A stretch of DNA of 64,000 nucleotides from Caballeronia sp. dw_19 (GCF_018449515.1 NZ_JAAVUQ010000009.1:124001-188000); one strand, 5' to 3'. Positions 1-8,295 are shown, counted from the stretch's first letter. The notes: generated from the sequence alone by a model not told the origin. Program-made: numbers and translations.

Positions 1-1059
1 GCGCGCTTGCGCGATTCAGCAGCGCGGCTGTTGTCGGCTACGGACCCGTATCGGCTGCTGAGGTATCAGGATTTCGGTGGCACTGCTGACGATCGTGCTG
101 CCGGAACGAAGTGGCTGAAGCGTCGTTTCGACGATTGCGATGAGGACAAGGTCCTGGTCTGTCCCGGCATTCATAGCGCGCTGGTGGCGTTGGTCTCGCA
201 GCTTGCGCGGCCGGGCGGGACCATTTGCCTCGATACGCTGGCTTACCCGGGCATCAAGGCCATTGCGGCGCAACTGGGTGTGCGTTTGCAGGCGCTGGCA
301 CGCGATGACGACGGCCCGCTGGCCCATGCGTTCGAGGCGCTGTGCAAGAGCGACAAACCCAGCGCGTTCTATTGCAATCCGACGATCCAGAATCCGAGCA
401 CGGTGACCTTGTCGTCGAAGCGGCGTGAGGCGCTTGCCGATGTCGCGCTAAGGTACAGCGTGCCTATTATCGAAGACGACGCGTATGGCATGTTGCCGGT
501 CCAGGCGCCCGATGCGCTGGCTACGTTCGCCCCCGATCTGACTTACTACGTCACCGGGTTCTCCAAGAGTTTTGGCGCCGGTCTGCGCGTGGCTTACATT
601 CGTGCGCCGTCCGCCCGGCGCTCCCAGCATCTTGCCGGAGCGCTGCGCGCGACGACGGTAATGGCGAGTCCCTTCACCGTGCTGCTGGCGACGCAGTGGG
701 TCGGCGACGGTACGGCAGACCTTATGCTCGATGCGATTCGTGCGGAGTCCGCGGCGCGTCAGGAGCTGGCTGCGCGAGTGCTTTCCAACTGGAAGTTCGA
801 CGCCGATCCGGCCGGGTTCCATTTGTGGATGCCCATTCCGGCGGATTGCGGATGGAACGCGTCCGAACTTGCATTGCAGTTGCGCTCACAAGGGATTGGC
901 GCGGTTTCCGCGTCGGCTTTCGCGACCGATGGCAATCCGCCCGAAGCCATTCGCGTATGCCTTGGCGGTCCGAAGAATCTCGATGAGTGTGAAGACGCGC
1001 TCAGGCTGATTGCGGACACTGTCGAACATCCTCATCATCTGCATTTGCCGGTGATGTAG
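1..1059 (+). CDS. MocR-type regulator, aminotransferase domain (5' truncated)
   Basis: The reading frame is open to the first base, so the start lies outside the window. About 350 residues of a PLP-dependent fold-type I aminotransferase domain are present. Visible landmarks are the segment CPGIHSALVALVSQLARPGG, the IIEDDAYG motif (the Asp contacts PLP) and the PLP lysine in GFSKSFGAGLR at about residue 187, counted from base 7. The order YQ-GG, then VCPG, then YPGIKA fits the C-terminal half of MocR/PdxR regulators, which have an N-terminal GntR winged helix. That winged helix would be upstream and unseen, so a plain aminotransferase is possible. The downstream gene starts about 70 bp later on the same strand. 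Confidence 0.8.
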   Translation, partial: ARLRDSAARLLSATDPYRLLRYQDFGGTADDRAAGTKWLKRRFDDCDEDKVLVCPGIHSALVALVSQLARPGGTICLDTLAYPGIKAIAAQLGVRLQALARDDDGPLAHAFEALCKSDKPSAFYCNPTIQNPSTVTLSSKRREALADVALRYSVPIIEDDAYGMLPVQAPDALATFAPDLTYYVTGFSKSFGAGLRVAYIRAPSARRSQHLAGALRATTVMASPFTVLLATQWVGDGTADLMLDAIRAESAARQELAARVLSNWKFDADPAGFHLWMPIPADCGWNASELALQLRSQGIGAVSASAFATDGNPPEAIRVCLGGPKNLDECEDALRLIADTVEHPHHLHLPVM

Positions 1060-1129
1060 GGGCTTGAGTTGCACGCCGTCGTCACGAAGTCTTGTTACGA
1101 TGCACGCTTTCGTGTCGACTGCTTATCCC

Positions 1130-1894
1130 ATGCGCAATGTCCGGCTCCTCGTTCGCTTAGCTTCGCTCACCGTTGCCGCGTTTTTTTTCTCCGCCGCTCA
1201 CGCGGGCAACCCCGACGCGTTATGGCAGATCATTCACAACTCGTGTGAGCCCGCCGCGCGCGGTGCCGATGTCCCGCAGAAATGTGTCGATGTCGATCCG
1301 TCTGGCGGCTTCGCGGTCCTCAAGGATATCAATGGCATTGCGCAGTATTTATTGATTCCGACTGCTCGTATTGGTGGCATTGAAAGTCCCGATCTGCTGA
1401 TACCGGGTTCGCCGAATTATTGGCGCGCAGCGTGGGAAGCACGGCGTTTTGTTGAAGCGAAACTAGGGCAGGATCTTCCCCGCGACGAACTCTCGCTCGC
1501 CATCAACTCAACCAGCGGGCGAACGCAAAACCAGTTGCACATCCATATTGATTGTCTTGCCCCGGATGTGGTTCGCGCACTGCGTGAGCAAGGCCCGAAG
1601 ATCGGCACCGAATGGACTGCATTCCCCACGCTATTACGCGGGCATGCATACCGCATTCGCCGTATTGATGACGCAGACCTTGCGTCTATCGATCCCTTCA
1701 AACTCCTGGCCCCGGATGTGGCGAGAGAGGGCCAGGTCATGGCTGACCAGACCTTGCTGCTCGCGGGTACCACGGCGCCCGACGGCAAGCCCGCCTTCTT
1801 CCTTCTCAACGATCACGTACAACGCGATACGGGCGACTTCGGGTCGTCGGAGGAGTTGCAGGACCATACCTGCGCCGTTGCGCGTTCGAAATAG
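1130..1894 (+). CDS. cdh: CDP-diacylglycerol pyrophosphatase
   Basis: The product is about 254 residues, close to the usual length of Cdh. This enzyme hydrolyses CDP-diacylglycerol to CMP and phosphatidate at the periplasmic face of the inner membrane. A signal or anchor segment (MRNVRLLVRLASLTVAAFFF, then SAAHAG) opens the protein. The HIT-like histidine motif NQLHIHIDCL and the early segment LWQIIHNSCEPAA...CVDVD are characteristic of the family. I chose ATG 1130 because it starts directly at the signal peptide; in-frame starts at 1064 (TTG) and 1100 would add unsupported residues. The gene appears monocistronic. Confidence 0.85.
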   Translation: MRNVRLLVRLASLTVAAFFFSAAHAGNPDALWQIIHNSCEPAARGADVPQKCVDVDPSGGFAVLKDINGIAQYLLIPTARIGGIESPDLLIPGSPNYWRAAWEARRFVEAKLGQDLPRDELSLAINSTSGRTQNQLHIHIDCLAPDVVRALREQGPKIGTEWTAFPTLLRGHAYRIRRIDDADLASIDPFKLLAPDVAREGQVMADQTLLLAGTTAPDGKPAFFLLNDHVQRDTGDFGSSEELQDHTCAVARSK

Positions 1895-1990
1895 ATTCAG
1901 CGGTCCATATCTCGAAATTTTGCCCTAGCCGCCCATCGCGCTTCGCTGCACTATGTCGCTTCGACCAATCTGATTTGCAGGACGGGCATC

Positions 1991-2698
1991 ATGAACAGCA
2001 TGCGAACCATTGGCATGATCGGCGGCATGAGTTGGGAATCGACTACGGAATATTATCGGCTGATCAACCGGGATGTGCGCACGCGCCTTGGCGGCCTGAA
2101 CTCCGCGCAAGTCCTGCTGCATAGCGTGAATTTCGCGCCGATCGAACAACTTCAGCGTGACGGACAGTGGAACATCGCGGGCATCCGGCTGGCCGACGCC
2201 GCGCGTCATCTCGAAGCCGGCGGCGCGCATTGCATCGTGCTCTGCACGAACACCATGCATCTCGTTGCGCCGCAAATTGCCGCAGCGGTGTCCGTGCCGT
2301 TCCTGCATATCGTCGATCCGACGGGCATCGAAGCGCAAAAGAGGGGCATACGCAAGGTCGGTTTTATCGGCACGGCGTTTTCAATGCGCGAAAGCTTTTT
2401 CCGCGACCGCCTGCAAGAACGGCATGGCATTTCGACGCTCTTGCCCGAGCCCGCCGAGCAAGCCGTCATTCACGACATCATCTATCGCGAGTTGTGTCTC
2501 GGGATCGTCAACGACGATTCCCGCAAGCTATATCGCGATGTCCTTCACGGACTCGCTGCGCGTGGCGCGCAAGCGATCGTGCTGGGATGCACCGAGATCA
2601 TGCTGCTGGTGAACGAAGCCGACAGCCCCGTACCGTTACTCGATACCACCGCGCTTCACGCCCGCGCCGCCGTCGATTTCTCGCTGGCGCAAGCGTGA
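1991..2698 (+). CDS. Aspartate/glutamate racemase family protein
   Basis: This 235-residue cytosolic enzyme belongs to the PLP-independent amino acid racemase family (RacD/YgeA type), which uses two cysteines as acid and base. Both are present: C85 in VLCTNTMH and C200 in LGCTEI. The N-terminus IGMIGGMSWESTTEYYRLIN is the family signature. Substrate (aspartate, glutamate or another amino acid) cannot be decided from sequence. ATG 1991 is used; a second in-frame ATG lies nine bases downstream. The stop is close to the convergent small gene at 2723. Confidence 0.85.
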   Translation: MNSMRTIGMIGGMSWESTTEYYRLINRDVRTRLGGLNSAQVLLHSVNFAPIEQLQRDGQWNIAGIRLADAARHLEAGGAHCIVLCTNTMHLVAPQIAAAVSVPFLHIVDPTGIEAQKRGIRKVGFIGTAFSMRESFFRDRLQERHGISTLLPEPAEQAVIHDIIYRELCLGIVNDDSRKLYRDVLHGLAARGAQAIVLGCTEIMLLVNEADSPVPLLDTTALHARAAVDFSLAQA

Positions 2699-2722
2699 GC
2701 GATCAGGCGTTGAAGCCGCCGT

Positions 2723-3061
2723 TCAATGCTCGCGGCGATGCGTAAACACACGCGGACGCACGGCTTCGATTACTGCTTCGGGCAGGACCTGATGCAGCGT
2801 GCGCACCGTGAAGTCGAGGTCTTCCATTGCCACGTCGAAGATCAGCCGGAGGTCGTCGTGGTCGCGCGACGCCTGGCTGACATACACGCCCAGCGGCGAA
2901 TGGAAGAGGCGCCTGATGCGCTCGCGTGCTGCCTCATCCTGCCGGCTGTGCAGGATGGCTGAGAGATGGACGCGGGAAACGCAAGACGCAGAGATCGCTT
3001 CCTGCGCGGCGGGGCTTTTCGATGTAGCCGAGCCGGAAATTCTTTCAAGGACGAGGTTCAT
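2723..3061 (-). CDS. Small conserved-looking protein of unknown function
   Basis: The frame encodes 112 residues with no signal peptide or membrane segment. An AGGAG Shine-Dalgarno sequence lies about 10 bases upstream of the ATG on the minus strand, which supports real translation. The middle (about residues 45-95) is rich in charged residues with hydrophobic heptads, including DDLRLIFDVAMEDLDFTVRT, and probably folds as a small alpha/beta protein. I recognise no family. It is downstream of, and in the same direction as, the carbamoyltransferase gene at 3157 with a gap of about 95 bp, so co-transcription is possible. Confidence 0.6.
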   Translation of the reverse strand: MNLVLERISGSATSKSPAAQEAISASCVSRVHLSAILHSRQDEAARERIRRLFHSPLGVYVSQASRDHDDLRLIFDVAMEDLDFTVRTLHQVLPEAVIEAVRPRVFTHRREH

Positions 3062-3156
3062 TACGCTGCAAGCTCCTGTATTCGGGATTCACTTGCAGCG
3101 TATCTTTTTGCGTGTAAACGCCGCGTTAATATTGCTTGCGGCGCTGTATAGATCGC

Positions 3157-4437
3157 TTAATCGATGCCGTGGAATACCGCGTCGTCAGGTCCGATGTAAG
3201 CCGGCGACTTCCATGCGGCGTCGCGCATTGAATGTTGGACTTGGCGCTCGACGCCTAATAGCACCGCGAAGATCGCCATGCGCACCGGAATGCCGTTGTC
3301 TGTCTGCCGAAAGATTGCCAGCCTTGGATCGTGATTGAGGTCGGTGCTCAGGTCATTGGCCCCTGGTCGGCCATCGCGCGGCAACGGATGCATGATCAAG
3401 GTATCAGGCCCGCAGACGCTGTCCACCAACGCCTGGTTAATCTGAAAATCCGGCGTGTAACCTTCAATGGATTCGTCCGCAAAACGCTCCTTCTGAATCC
3501 GCGTTGCATACACCACATCCGCGCCCTTCAACCCCGTCTGCAAGTCGTTGGTCTGCTCGATCACATGGTCGCCGCGCGTGATCTGATCGAGGATGGAAGC
3601 GGGCATCTCAAGCGACGTGGGCGAGATCAGCGTGAACTTCAGTCCTCGATACAACGCCAGCAGCTTGGCCAGTGAATGGACCGTGCGGCCGTATTTAAGG
3701 TCGCCCACCATTGCTATATGTGAACCGTCGACGATCTTCCCCACGCGCGAGAATTCGCGCTGGATGGTGTAGAGGTCGAGCAGCGCCTGACTGGGATGTT
3801 CGCCGGGGCCGTCGCCGGCATTGATGACGGGTACGTTGGTCGCGCGCACGAATTCCGCCACCGAGCCTTTCTCCGGATGACGCACGACGAGCGCGTCAGC
3901 GTAACCGCTGATCACGCGGCTGGTGTCGTAGATCGACTCGCCTTTTGCCATCGACGAAAACGTGAAGCCGGTCGTGTCGCACACCGAGCCGCCCAGCCGG
4001 CAAAACGCCGCACCAAAACTGACACGCGTGCGTGTACTGGCTTCAAAGAACAGATTGGCAAGCACCGCGCCTTCGAGCACGCGCGTGATCTTCTGGCGGC
4101 GCGCGATGGGTTGCATCGTGTCGGCGACCTGGAACAGCGCTTCCACCGAATCACGGGAAAACTGATCGACGGAAAGCAGATGCGGCCGGCCTTCGTGAAG
4201 GATGGATGGAGAATATACGCGTTGTGTATATTCGTCGCCGGACGGGATTCTTTCTACCAGCTCCATGACGTAGCGGCTCGCAATCTCGGGCATGGCCCGC
4301 GATTCCGCCGATTCGTCCGGGAGCAGCCAGGTGTCCAATGCCCGGCGCGTCACGCCAATTCGGTTCGCGAACGCGTCGCGGGTCATGTTCAGGCGGCGCA
4401 TGGCATCGCGCAGGAGGGTTTGCTGTTGAGCTTGCAC
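3157..4437 (-). CDS. pyrB: Aspartate carbamoyltransferase with N-terminal HTH-like extension
   Basis: The catalytic part (about residues 85-426) has the ATCase signatures: STRTR at 134-138 (carbamoyl phosphate binding), the HPSQALLDLYT motif, and MHPLPRDGR near the C-terminus. It would condense carbamoyl phosphate and aspartate in pyrimidine synthesis. At 426 residues it is about 110 longer than E. coli PyrB. The extra N-terminus (residues 5-45, RDAMRRLNMTRDAFANRIGV then TRRALDTWL) looks like a Cro/XRE-type helix-turn-helix. The start is GTG at 4437 with GGAG about nine bases upstream and no competing ATG. No pyrC-like partner is adjacent. Palindromes that could be its DNA target are described separately. 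Confidence 0.85.
   Translation of the reverse strand: MQAQQQTLLRDAMRRLNMTRDAFANRIGVTRRALDTWLLPDESAESRAMPEIASRYVMELVERIPSGDEYTQRVYSPSILHEGRPHLLSVDQFSRDSVEALFQVADTMQPIARRQKITRVLEGAVLANLFFEASTRTRVSFGAAFCRLGGSVCDTTGFTFSSMAKGESIYDTSRVISGYADALVVRHPEKGSVAEFVRATNVPVINAGDGPGEHPSQALLDLYTIQREFSRVGKIVDGSHIAMVGDLKYGRTVHSLAKLLALYRGLKFTLISPTSLEMPASILDQITRGDHVIEQTNDLQTGLKGADVVYATRIQKERFADESIEGYTPDFQINQALVDSVCGPDTLIMHPLPRDGRPGANDLSTDLNHDPRLAIFRQTDNGIPVRMAIFAVLLGVERQVQHSMRDAAWKSPAYIGPDDAVFHGID
4211..4233. promoter_or_regulatory. Palindrome inside pyrB 5' coding region
   Basis: Perfect 8-base arms GAATATAC and GTATATTC are separated by 7 bases, within codons of about residues 68-76. The AT-rich arms stand out from the GC-rich surroundings. 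It shares the TATACGC/GCGTATA theme with the inverted repeat upstream of the start codon, so it may be a second operator. Function is inferred only. Confidence 0.35.
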
Positions 4438-4462
4438 GATGGGCGCTCCGTAGGTGGTTATG

Positions 4463-4475
4463 TACGCGATGCGTA
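4463..4475. promoter_or_regulatory. Inverted repeat upstream of pyrB start
   Basis: TACGC and GCGTA flank GAT, 26-38 bases upstream of the GTG start of the carbamoyltransferase, followed by AT-rich TATTAAAT. The position fits an operator or promoter element. It resembles the intragenic palindrome at 4211-4233. Confidence 0.35.
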
Positions 4476-4482
4476 TATTAAA

Positions 4483-4902
4483 TCACTCGCCGAAAAGGTG
4501 CAATACGACGTCACGCCTACTTGGGGCGCGCCGGTGTTCGAAGACATAAATGCCTTGCCACGTGCCGAGGACCATCCGGCCGGCATCGACGGGAATGGAT
4601 AACTGGACTTGCGTCAGGGCGGTTCGCAAATGCGCTGGCATGTCGTCAGGACCTTCCGCGTCGTGGACGTAGCGCCCGGGCGCTTCCGGCGCAATGGTCT
4701 CGAAGAACTGTTCCAGGTCCGTGCGGACGTCGGGGTCGGCGTTTTCCTGGATCAATAAGGAAGCCGAGGTGTGCCGCAGGAACACGGTCAGCAGACCGGT
4801 GCGGACGTCCTGGAGATCGATCCAGCGATGGATGTCGCGGGTGATTTCGTGCAGTCCGCGCGTGCGTGTGGGCACGCTCAGATGATGGAGCGCCTGCTTC
4901 AT
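4483..4902 (-). CDS. YjbQ family (UPF0047) protein
   Basis: This 139-residue protein belongs to the YjbQ/UPF0047 family of small trimeric enzymes, members of which have weak thiamine-phosphate synthase activity. Family landmarks are FLRHTSASLLIQENADPDV (the conserved His/Thr/Ser active-site stretch), RYVHDAEGPDDMPAHLR and the C-terminal GTWQGIYVFEHR. ATG 4902 is chosen because GGAGA lies just upstream and the family N-terminus (MKQALHHLSV) begins there; the open frame extends further upstream but overlaps the neighbouring gene. It precedes pyrB in the same direction with only about 45 bp between them. Confidence 0.85.
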   Translation of the reverse strand: MKQALHHLSVPTRTRGLHEITRDIHRWIDLQDVRTGLLTVFLRHTSASLLIQENADPDVRTDLEQFFETIAPEAPGRYVHDAEGPDDMPAHLRTALTQVQLSIPVDAGRMVLGTWQGIYVFEHRRAPSRRDVVLHLFGE

Positions 4903-5063
4903 GCCGATGTCTCCGGAAGGGAATGCGCGATTGGGGAAAGAGTCGCGCGTGCCTGTGAAGTTTATCGGCTGGAGCGGGTTTCGGCAGACAGCGAGCGCGC
5001 GGATCGGACGAGGAAAATGCTGGCGGTGATCGTCGCGCGCCGCGGTCTTGCCGTACATGCGGC

Positions 5064-5384
5064 TCAATGGCCGAAGTAGGTCGATTGAGTGGCGTCGTCC
5101 GGCGCAACCTGCACGCGAGTACCCGATGCCGACGTGCCGTTGTCCGCCGATCCATACGACGAAGACGCAATGCCTTGTTGTTCGGCGACCCGTTGTTCTG
5201 CGGCCTGAATGTCCTGTGGGTAGTTGACGTCTTCGCCGCCCGGATTGTAGCCGGCTCTTTCCAGTTGAACGAGTTCGGCTTCGACTTGGGCGCGGGTGAC
5301 GGGGATGTTGCTTTGCGCGAAAGCGAAGGCCGGGGCAGCCAGTGCCGACGAGATAACGAGAGCTGAAATAAGGAATTTTTTCAT
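5064..5384 (-). CDS. DUF4148 family exported protein
   Basis: This small periplasmic protein has 106 residues. A signal peptide (MKKFLISALVISSALAAPAF, then AFAQ) is followed by the DUF4148 pattern VTRAQVEAELVQLERAGYNP and DVNYPQDIQAAEQRV. A Ser/Thr/Gly-rich tail ends the protein. DUF4148 proteins are numerous in Burkholderiaceae and have no established function. GAGG precedes the ATG by about six bases. A second member lies immediately upstream at 5457-5735 and a third at 58994. Confidence 0.85.
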   Translation of the reverse strand: MKKFLISALVISSALAAPAFAFAQSNIPVTRAQVEAELVQLERAGYNPGGEDVNYPQDIQAAEQRVAEQQGIASSSYGSADNGTSASGTRVQVAPDDATQSTYFGH

Positions 5385-5456
5385 GACGACCTCAATAGTA
5401 AAGTTAGGATTCCGATTTGTTTAACCGGCTTGCATGGGTTGATTTGACGCGATGAA

Positions 5457-5735
5457 TCAGTTCGTTGCGCTGGACGAGTTGCCGGCCGTTGCGCTGGCTA
5501 CCGAGTTGGCGTGGGTCGTCTGGTTTTGCGCCAGGCGGGCTTCTTGTTGCTGTTCGAGTTGATGCGCGAAGATCGGGTTGACGTCGGGGTAGGACGTATC
5601 GGTGACAAAATCGCGGCCGTCCTGCTGAGCCTGGATCAACTCTTGATAGACCTGGGCACGGGTCTTGGTTTGAGCGAATGCGTGTGCCGAGGCAATAGTA
5701 GCGAGAAACAATACTGCGACGCTGAGGGTTTTCAT
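5457..5735 (-). CDS. DUF4148-like exported protein
   Basis: The mature product is short: a 92-residue precursor with signal peptide MKTLSVAVLFLATIASAHAF, then TKTRAQVYQELIQAQQDGRD, which fits the DUF4148 pattern, and a low-complexity Gln/Asn/Ser/Ala tail. The start at 5735 is supported by AGGAGAG six bases upstream; an in-frame ATG 60 bases earlier would block the signal peptide. It is probably a diverged tandem duplicate of the next gene at 5064, with about 70 bp between them. Confidence 0.8.
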   Translation of the reverse strand: MKTLSVAVLFLATIASAHAFAQTKTRAQVYQELIQAQQDGRDFVTDTSYPDVNPIFAHQLEQQQEARLAQNQTTHANSVASATAGNSSSATN

Positions 5736-5756
5736 GGCTCTCTCCTGCGAGGTTGA

Positions 5757-5987
5757 ATGTGTGCGGCTTGCAATGGAGAGAACCCGGAATGGCATCGGGA
5801 TATTCCCGATGAATTTGATTATTTTTATGTTCGGAAGAATGAAAATTTATTTGAGGAGACGCGGAATAACCCGCTGGAGACGGTGCTTACGCGCGTGGGG
5901 GATTTTTACGCCTGGCGTGGAATAAACTCCGGCACTTCGTGTTCGCCCCTGTACGAACAGCCAAACATTGCCAGATCATGCCCATAA
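5757..5987 (+). CDS. Doubtful small ORF upstream of the ECF module
   Basis: A 76-codon open frame begins with GCGAGG a few bases before the ATG. Its first 60 residues are acidic and aromatic (for example EFDYFYVRKNENLFEET) and do not look like a frameshifted shadow. It overlaps the start of the next gene, and promoter-like GGAAT boxes fall inside it. The base composition is more AT-rich than neighbours. It may be untranslated leader or promoter DNA instead. Confidence 0.2.
   Translation: MCAACNGENPEWHRDIPDEFDYFYVRKNENLFEETRNNPLETVLTRVGDFYAWRGINSGTSCSPLYEQPNIARSCP
5919..5943 (+). promoter_or_regulatory. Candidate ECF promoter upstream of anti-sigma-like gene
   Basis: GGAAT (5919-5923) is followed by exactly 15 bases and GTGTT (5939-5943). 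The same GGAAT-N15-GTGTT arrangement occurs upstream of the ECF gene at 6776. Both fit the general ECF pattern of a GGAA-type -35 and a GTT-containing -10. The distance to ATG 5978 is suitable for a short leader. Confidence 0.45.
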
Positions 5988-6700
5988 CAAAACCCCCAAC
6001 GGAACCCAGGCTCTCGGAGTCGGACGTCCAGGCATTCGCCGACGGCATGCTCGATCCGAAACGCGCCGCGAGCGTAGCAACGTATTTGAAGAGTCGCCCT
6101 GACGAGGCGGATCGGGTCGCGTTTTACGGTCGCCTGAACTGGCAGATGCAGAATGCCTTTCACGAAACCGACAACGAAGATGCGCCACCTGCGCCAGCTC
6201 CGCTGAGGCGCATGTCAAGACGTAGCCTTCGTGCGCTGCTGGTCGCGGCAGTCATGATGCTGGCAGTCGCTGCCGCAGCAATCTTTGCGTTCGACATTTC
6301 CGATTCAGCGCTCGACAATGCCTCCATGATGGCGCTCGAACAGGCCGTCGCCGCCCAGGAGATGGCATCGGGTGCGGTGGGCTATGAAAGCTCGGTGAAG
6401 GTTTTGGCGAGCGCCCCAGATCTGTCAGGTGTCGGTTTTCGTGCCGTTGCGCGCCGGCAAATGTCCGTGGGGCCATTCGCTTCGGCAACCGAATTCGTCT
6501 ACCGCAATCGAGGCGGCGAGGCCGCCGTGCTGCTTATGGCGCCGGGCCTGTTTGCGCAGCCGCAGCCTCAATGGAGAGCCCATCGCGTGGGCGCGAGCCG
6601 CTTGCTTGCATGGACGGCGGGTGGCAAGCGTTACGTGCTGGCGGGTCGTGCGAAGACTCGCGGCTTGATGCTGGCCGCCGACCTGATGACGGGCAGCTAG
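5978..6700 (+). CDS. Anti-sigma-factor-like membrane protein
   Basis: A 240-residue protein. The N-terminal cytosolic part (residues 10-60, LSESDVQAFADGMLDPKRAA, then LKSRPDEADRVAFYG) matches the anti-sigma pattern also seen in the product of 7379. One membrane segment follows at about residues 87-103 (ALLVAAVMMLAVAAAAIFAF), then a periplasmic domain that resembles the C-terminal half of the other anti-sigma (a GFRAVARRQ...AVLLMAPGLF stretch). ATG 5978 is preferred over an upstream GTG at 5939, because the GTG falls in the candidate -10 box. It lies 163 bp upstream of the ECF gene in the same direction, so one sigma factor has two anti-sigma-like neighbours. Confidence 0.65.
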   Translation: MPITKPPTEPRLSESDVQAFADGMLDPKRAASVATYLKSRPDEADRVAFYGRLNWQMQNAFHETDNEDAPPAPAPLRRMSRRSLRALLVAAVMMLAVAAAAIFAFDISDSALDNASMMALEQAVAAQEMASGAVGYESSVKVLASAPDLSGVGFRAVARRQMSVGPFASATEFVYRNRGGEAAVLLMAPGLFAQPQPQWRAHRVGASRLLAWTAGGKRYVLAGRAKTRGLMLAADLMTGS

Positions 6701-6775
6701 GTATCAAGCCGCCGCCATGAAGCTGCCGACGGCATAATCTAATCGCGCACTCGGCAAAAAAGCACGCCGACAACG

Positions 6776-6800
6776 GGAATATTTGCCACGATCCGGTGTT
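6776..6800 (+). promoter_or_regulatory. Candidate autoregulated ECF promoter
   Basis: GGAAT (6776-6780), 15 bases, GTGTT (6796-6800), about 64 bases upstream of the ECF start codon. This matches the site at 5919-5943 in both boxes and spacing, as expected if the sigma factor transcribes its own gene. Confidence 0.5.
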
Positions 6801-6863
6801 AGTCCATCATCAGGGCGGCGTTTTATCGAACGTTGCATAAGCTTACAAAATGAAGGAAGGCCG

Positions 6864-7382
6864 ATGGGCGTCCGTGACGAATTAATGGAGCATGTGCCGC
6901 GATTGCGCCGCTACGCGCGAGCACTGATCAACAATCGCGATCTCGCCGACGATCTGGTTCAGGACACGCTCGAACGCGCGCTCCGGCACACCGAGAAGTT
7001 TCAGACAGGCACCGATCTGCGCGCGTGGCTGTTCACGATCATGCACAACGTGTTCGCGAATCAGGCGCGCCGGGCGGGCGTGAAGGCGGTGCATGTTTCC
7101 GTCGATGACGAGAACATTTCCGAGCGCGAATTTGCCGTGCCGGGCACGCAAACACAGTCGCTTGAAATGCGCGATCTGGACTTCGCGTTGCAGCGTTTGC
7201 CGCTTGACCAGCGGCAGGTCGTGCTGTTGGTGGGACTGGAAGAAATGAGTTACGCCGATGTGGCGCAAGCGCTGGAAATCCCGATCGGGACTGTCATGTC
7301 GCGCCTCTCGCGCGGACGTGAAAGACTGCGCGCGTTGATGGCCGGCGCGCAACCGGGCGCTAAATTACAGGTGGTGCGATGA
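6864..7382 (+). CDS. RNA polymerase sigma factor, ECF subfamily
   Basis: A 172-residue ECF sigma factor with region 2 (residues 5-70, including NNRDLADDLVQDTLERAL and LRAWLFTIMHNVFANQARR) and region 4 (residues 105-160, LPLDQRQVVLLVGLEEMSYA and IPIGTVMSRLSRGRERLR). GAAGGAAGG precedes ATG 6864, which excludes the longer frame from 6783. Its stop overlaps the next start (ATGA), so it is translationally coupled to the anti-sigma gene. Neighbouring peroxidase and cytochrome genes suggest an oxidative or envelope-stress regulon. Confidence 0.92.
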   Translation: MGVRDELMEHVPRLRRYARALINNRDLADDLVQDTLERALRHTEKFQTGTDLRAWLFTIMHNVFANQARRAGVKAVHVSVDDENISEREFAVPGTQTQSLEMRDLDFALQRLPLDQRQVVLLVGLEEMSYADVAQALEIPIGTVMSRLSRGRERLRALMAGAQPGAKLQVVR

Positions 7383-8242
7383 GCGACCAACAAACACCCA
7401 TCAGTGAAGACGAAATTCACGCTTATGTCGACGGATCGCTGGCGGAACATCGCCGCGAGGAGATCGATCGCCTGCTGGAACGCGACGAAGCACTGGCTAC
7501 GAAGGTCAGCGACTATTTCTCGCTGAACAGCATGTTTCATGATCGCTATGACCGCGTGCTAAGCGAACCCGTGCCACAGCGTTTGCTACCACCGGAACCC
7601 AAGCGCTGGCGTGCTGCCGCCAATTGGCCGCAGTTCGCGGGCATGGCCGCGGCGCTGGTACTGGGCGTCGGGATTGGCGTGGCGGGCATGACAGGGACCA
7701 TGGGCCACGACACCTCGATGCCCGGAAGCGGCGGGGCATCGGTGGAACGTGCAAGCTATGCGGTCGGCGAATCGTTCGCGCGGCAATCGGCTATCGCCCA
7801 TGTGATGTACGCGCCGGAAGTGGTGCGGCCTGTAGAAGTGGGCGCGGATCGGGAGCAGGAACTGGTGCAGTGGATCTCGAACCGGCTGGGTACGGACGTG
7901 CGTCCGCCCGTACTGACCCGCTCGGGCTTCGAGTTGATGGGCGGCCGCCTGCTGCCTGGCGACGACGGCCCGGTTGCACAGTTCATGTACCACGACGCGA
8001 AGGGCGAGCGTATTACGCTGTGCATATCGCATCGCAAGATCAGCTCGGACACGACCGCGTTCAAGCTGTATCAGGACGGCTCGGTGAACGTGTTTTATTG
8101 GATCGACGGCGATTTTGGCTACGCCGTGTCCGGCGCGATCGACCGGAAGGTGCTGCTTGACCTCTCGCACGACGTCTATTCGCAGTTGACCGCGATGGGC
8201 GGGGCCAAGGCACCCTCGGGCGCTTCTGTGTCTACGCAATAA
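7379..8242 (+). CDS. Anti-sigma factor, membrane anchored
   Basis: A 287-residue protein coupled to the ECF gene by ATGA. The N-terminus (residues 5-60, ISEDEIHAYVDGSLAEHRRE, then LLERDEALATKVSDYFSLN) is the sigma-binding part; a membrane helix follows at about residues 85-105 (WPQFAGMAAALVLGVGIGVA); the remainder is periplasmic and carries a fold shared with the protein at 5978. By gene order it should sequester the ECF factor until a signal releases it. No CHCC-type zinc motif is visible, so redox sensing through zinc is not supported. Confidence 0.85.
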   Translation: MSDQQTPISEDEIHAYVDGSLAEHRREEIDRLLERDEALATKVSDYFSLNSMFHDRYDRVLSEPVPQRLLPPEPKRWRAAANWPQFAGMAAALVLGVGIGVAGMTGTMGHDTSMPGSGGASVERASYAVGESFARQSAIAHVMYAPEVVRPVEVGADREQELVQWISNRLGTDVRPPVLTRSGFELMGGRLLPGDDGPVAQFMYHDAKGERITLCISHRKISSDTTAFKLYQDGSVNVFYWIDGDFGYAVSGAIDRKVLLDLSHDVYSQLTAMGGAKAPSGASVSTQ

Positions 8243-8295
8243 GCGGCTGTATCTGTTCCGGGGCGCAGCGTTGGCCGGTTAATTGCACGGGCCCC

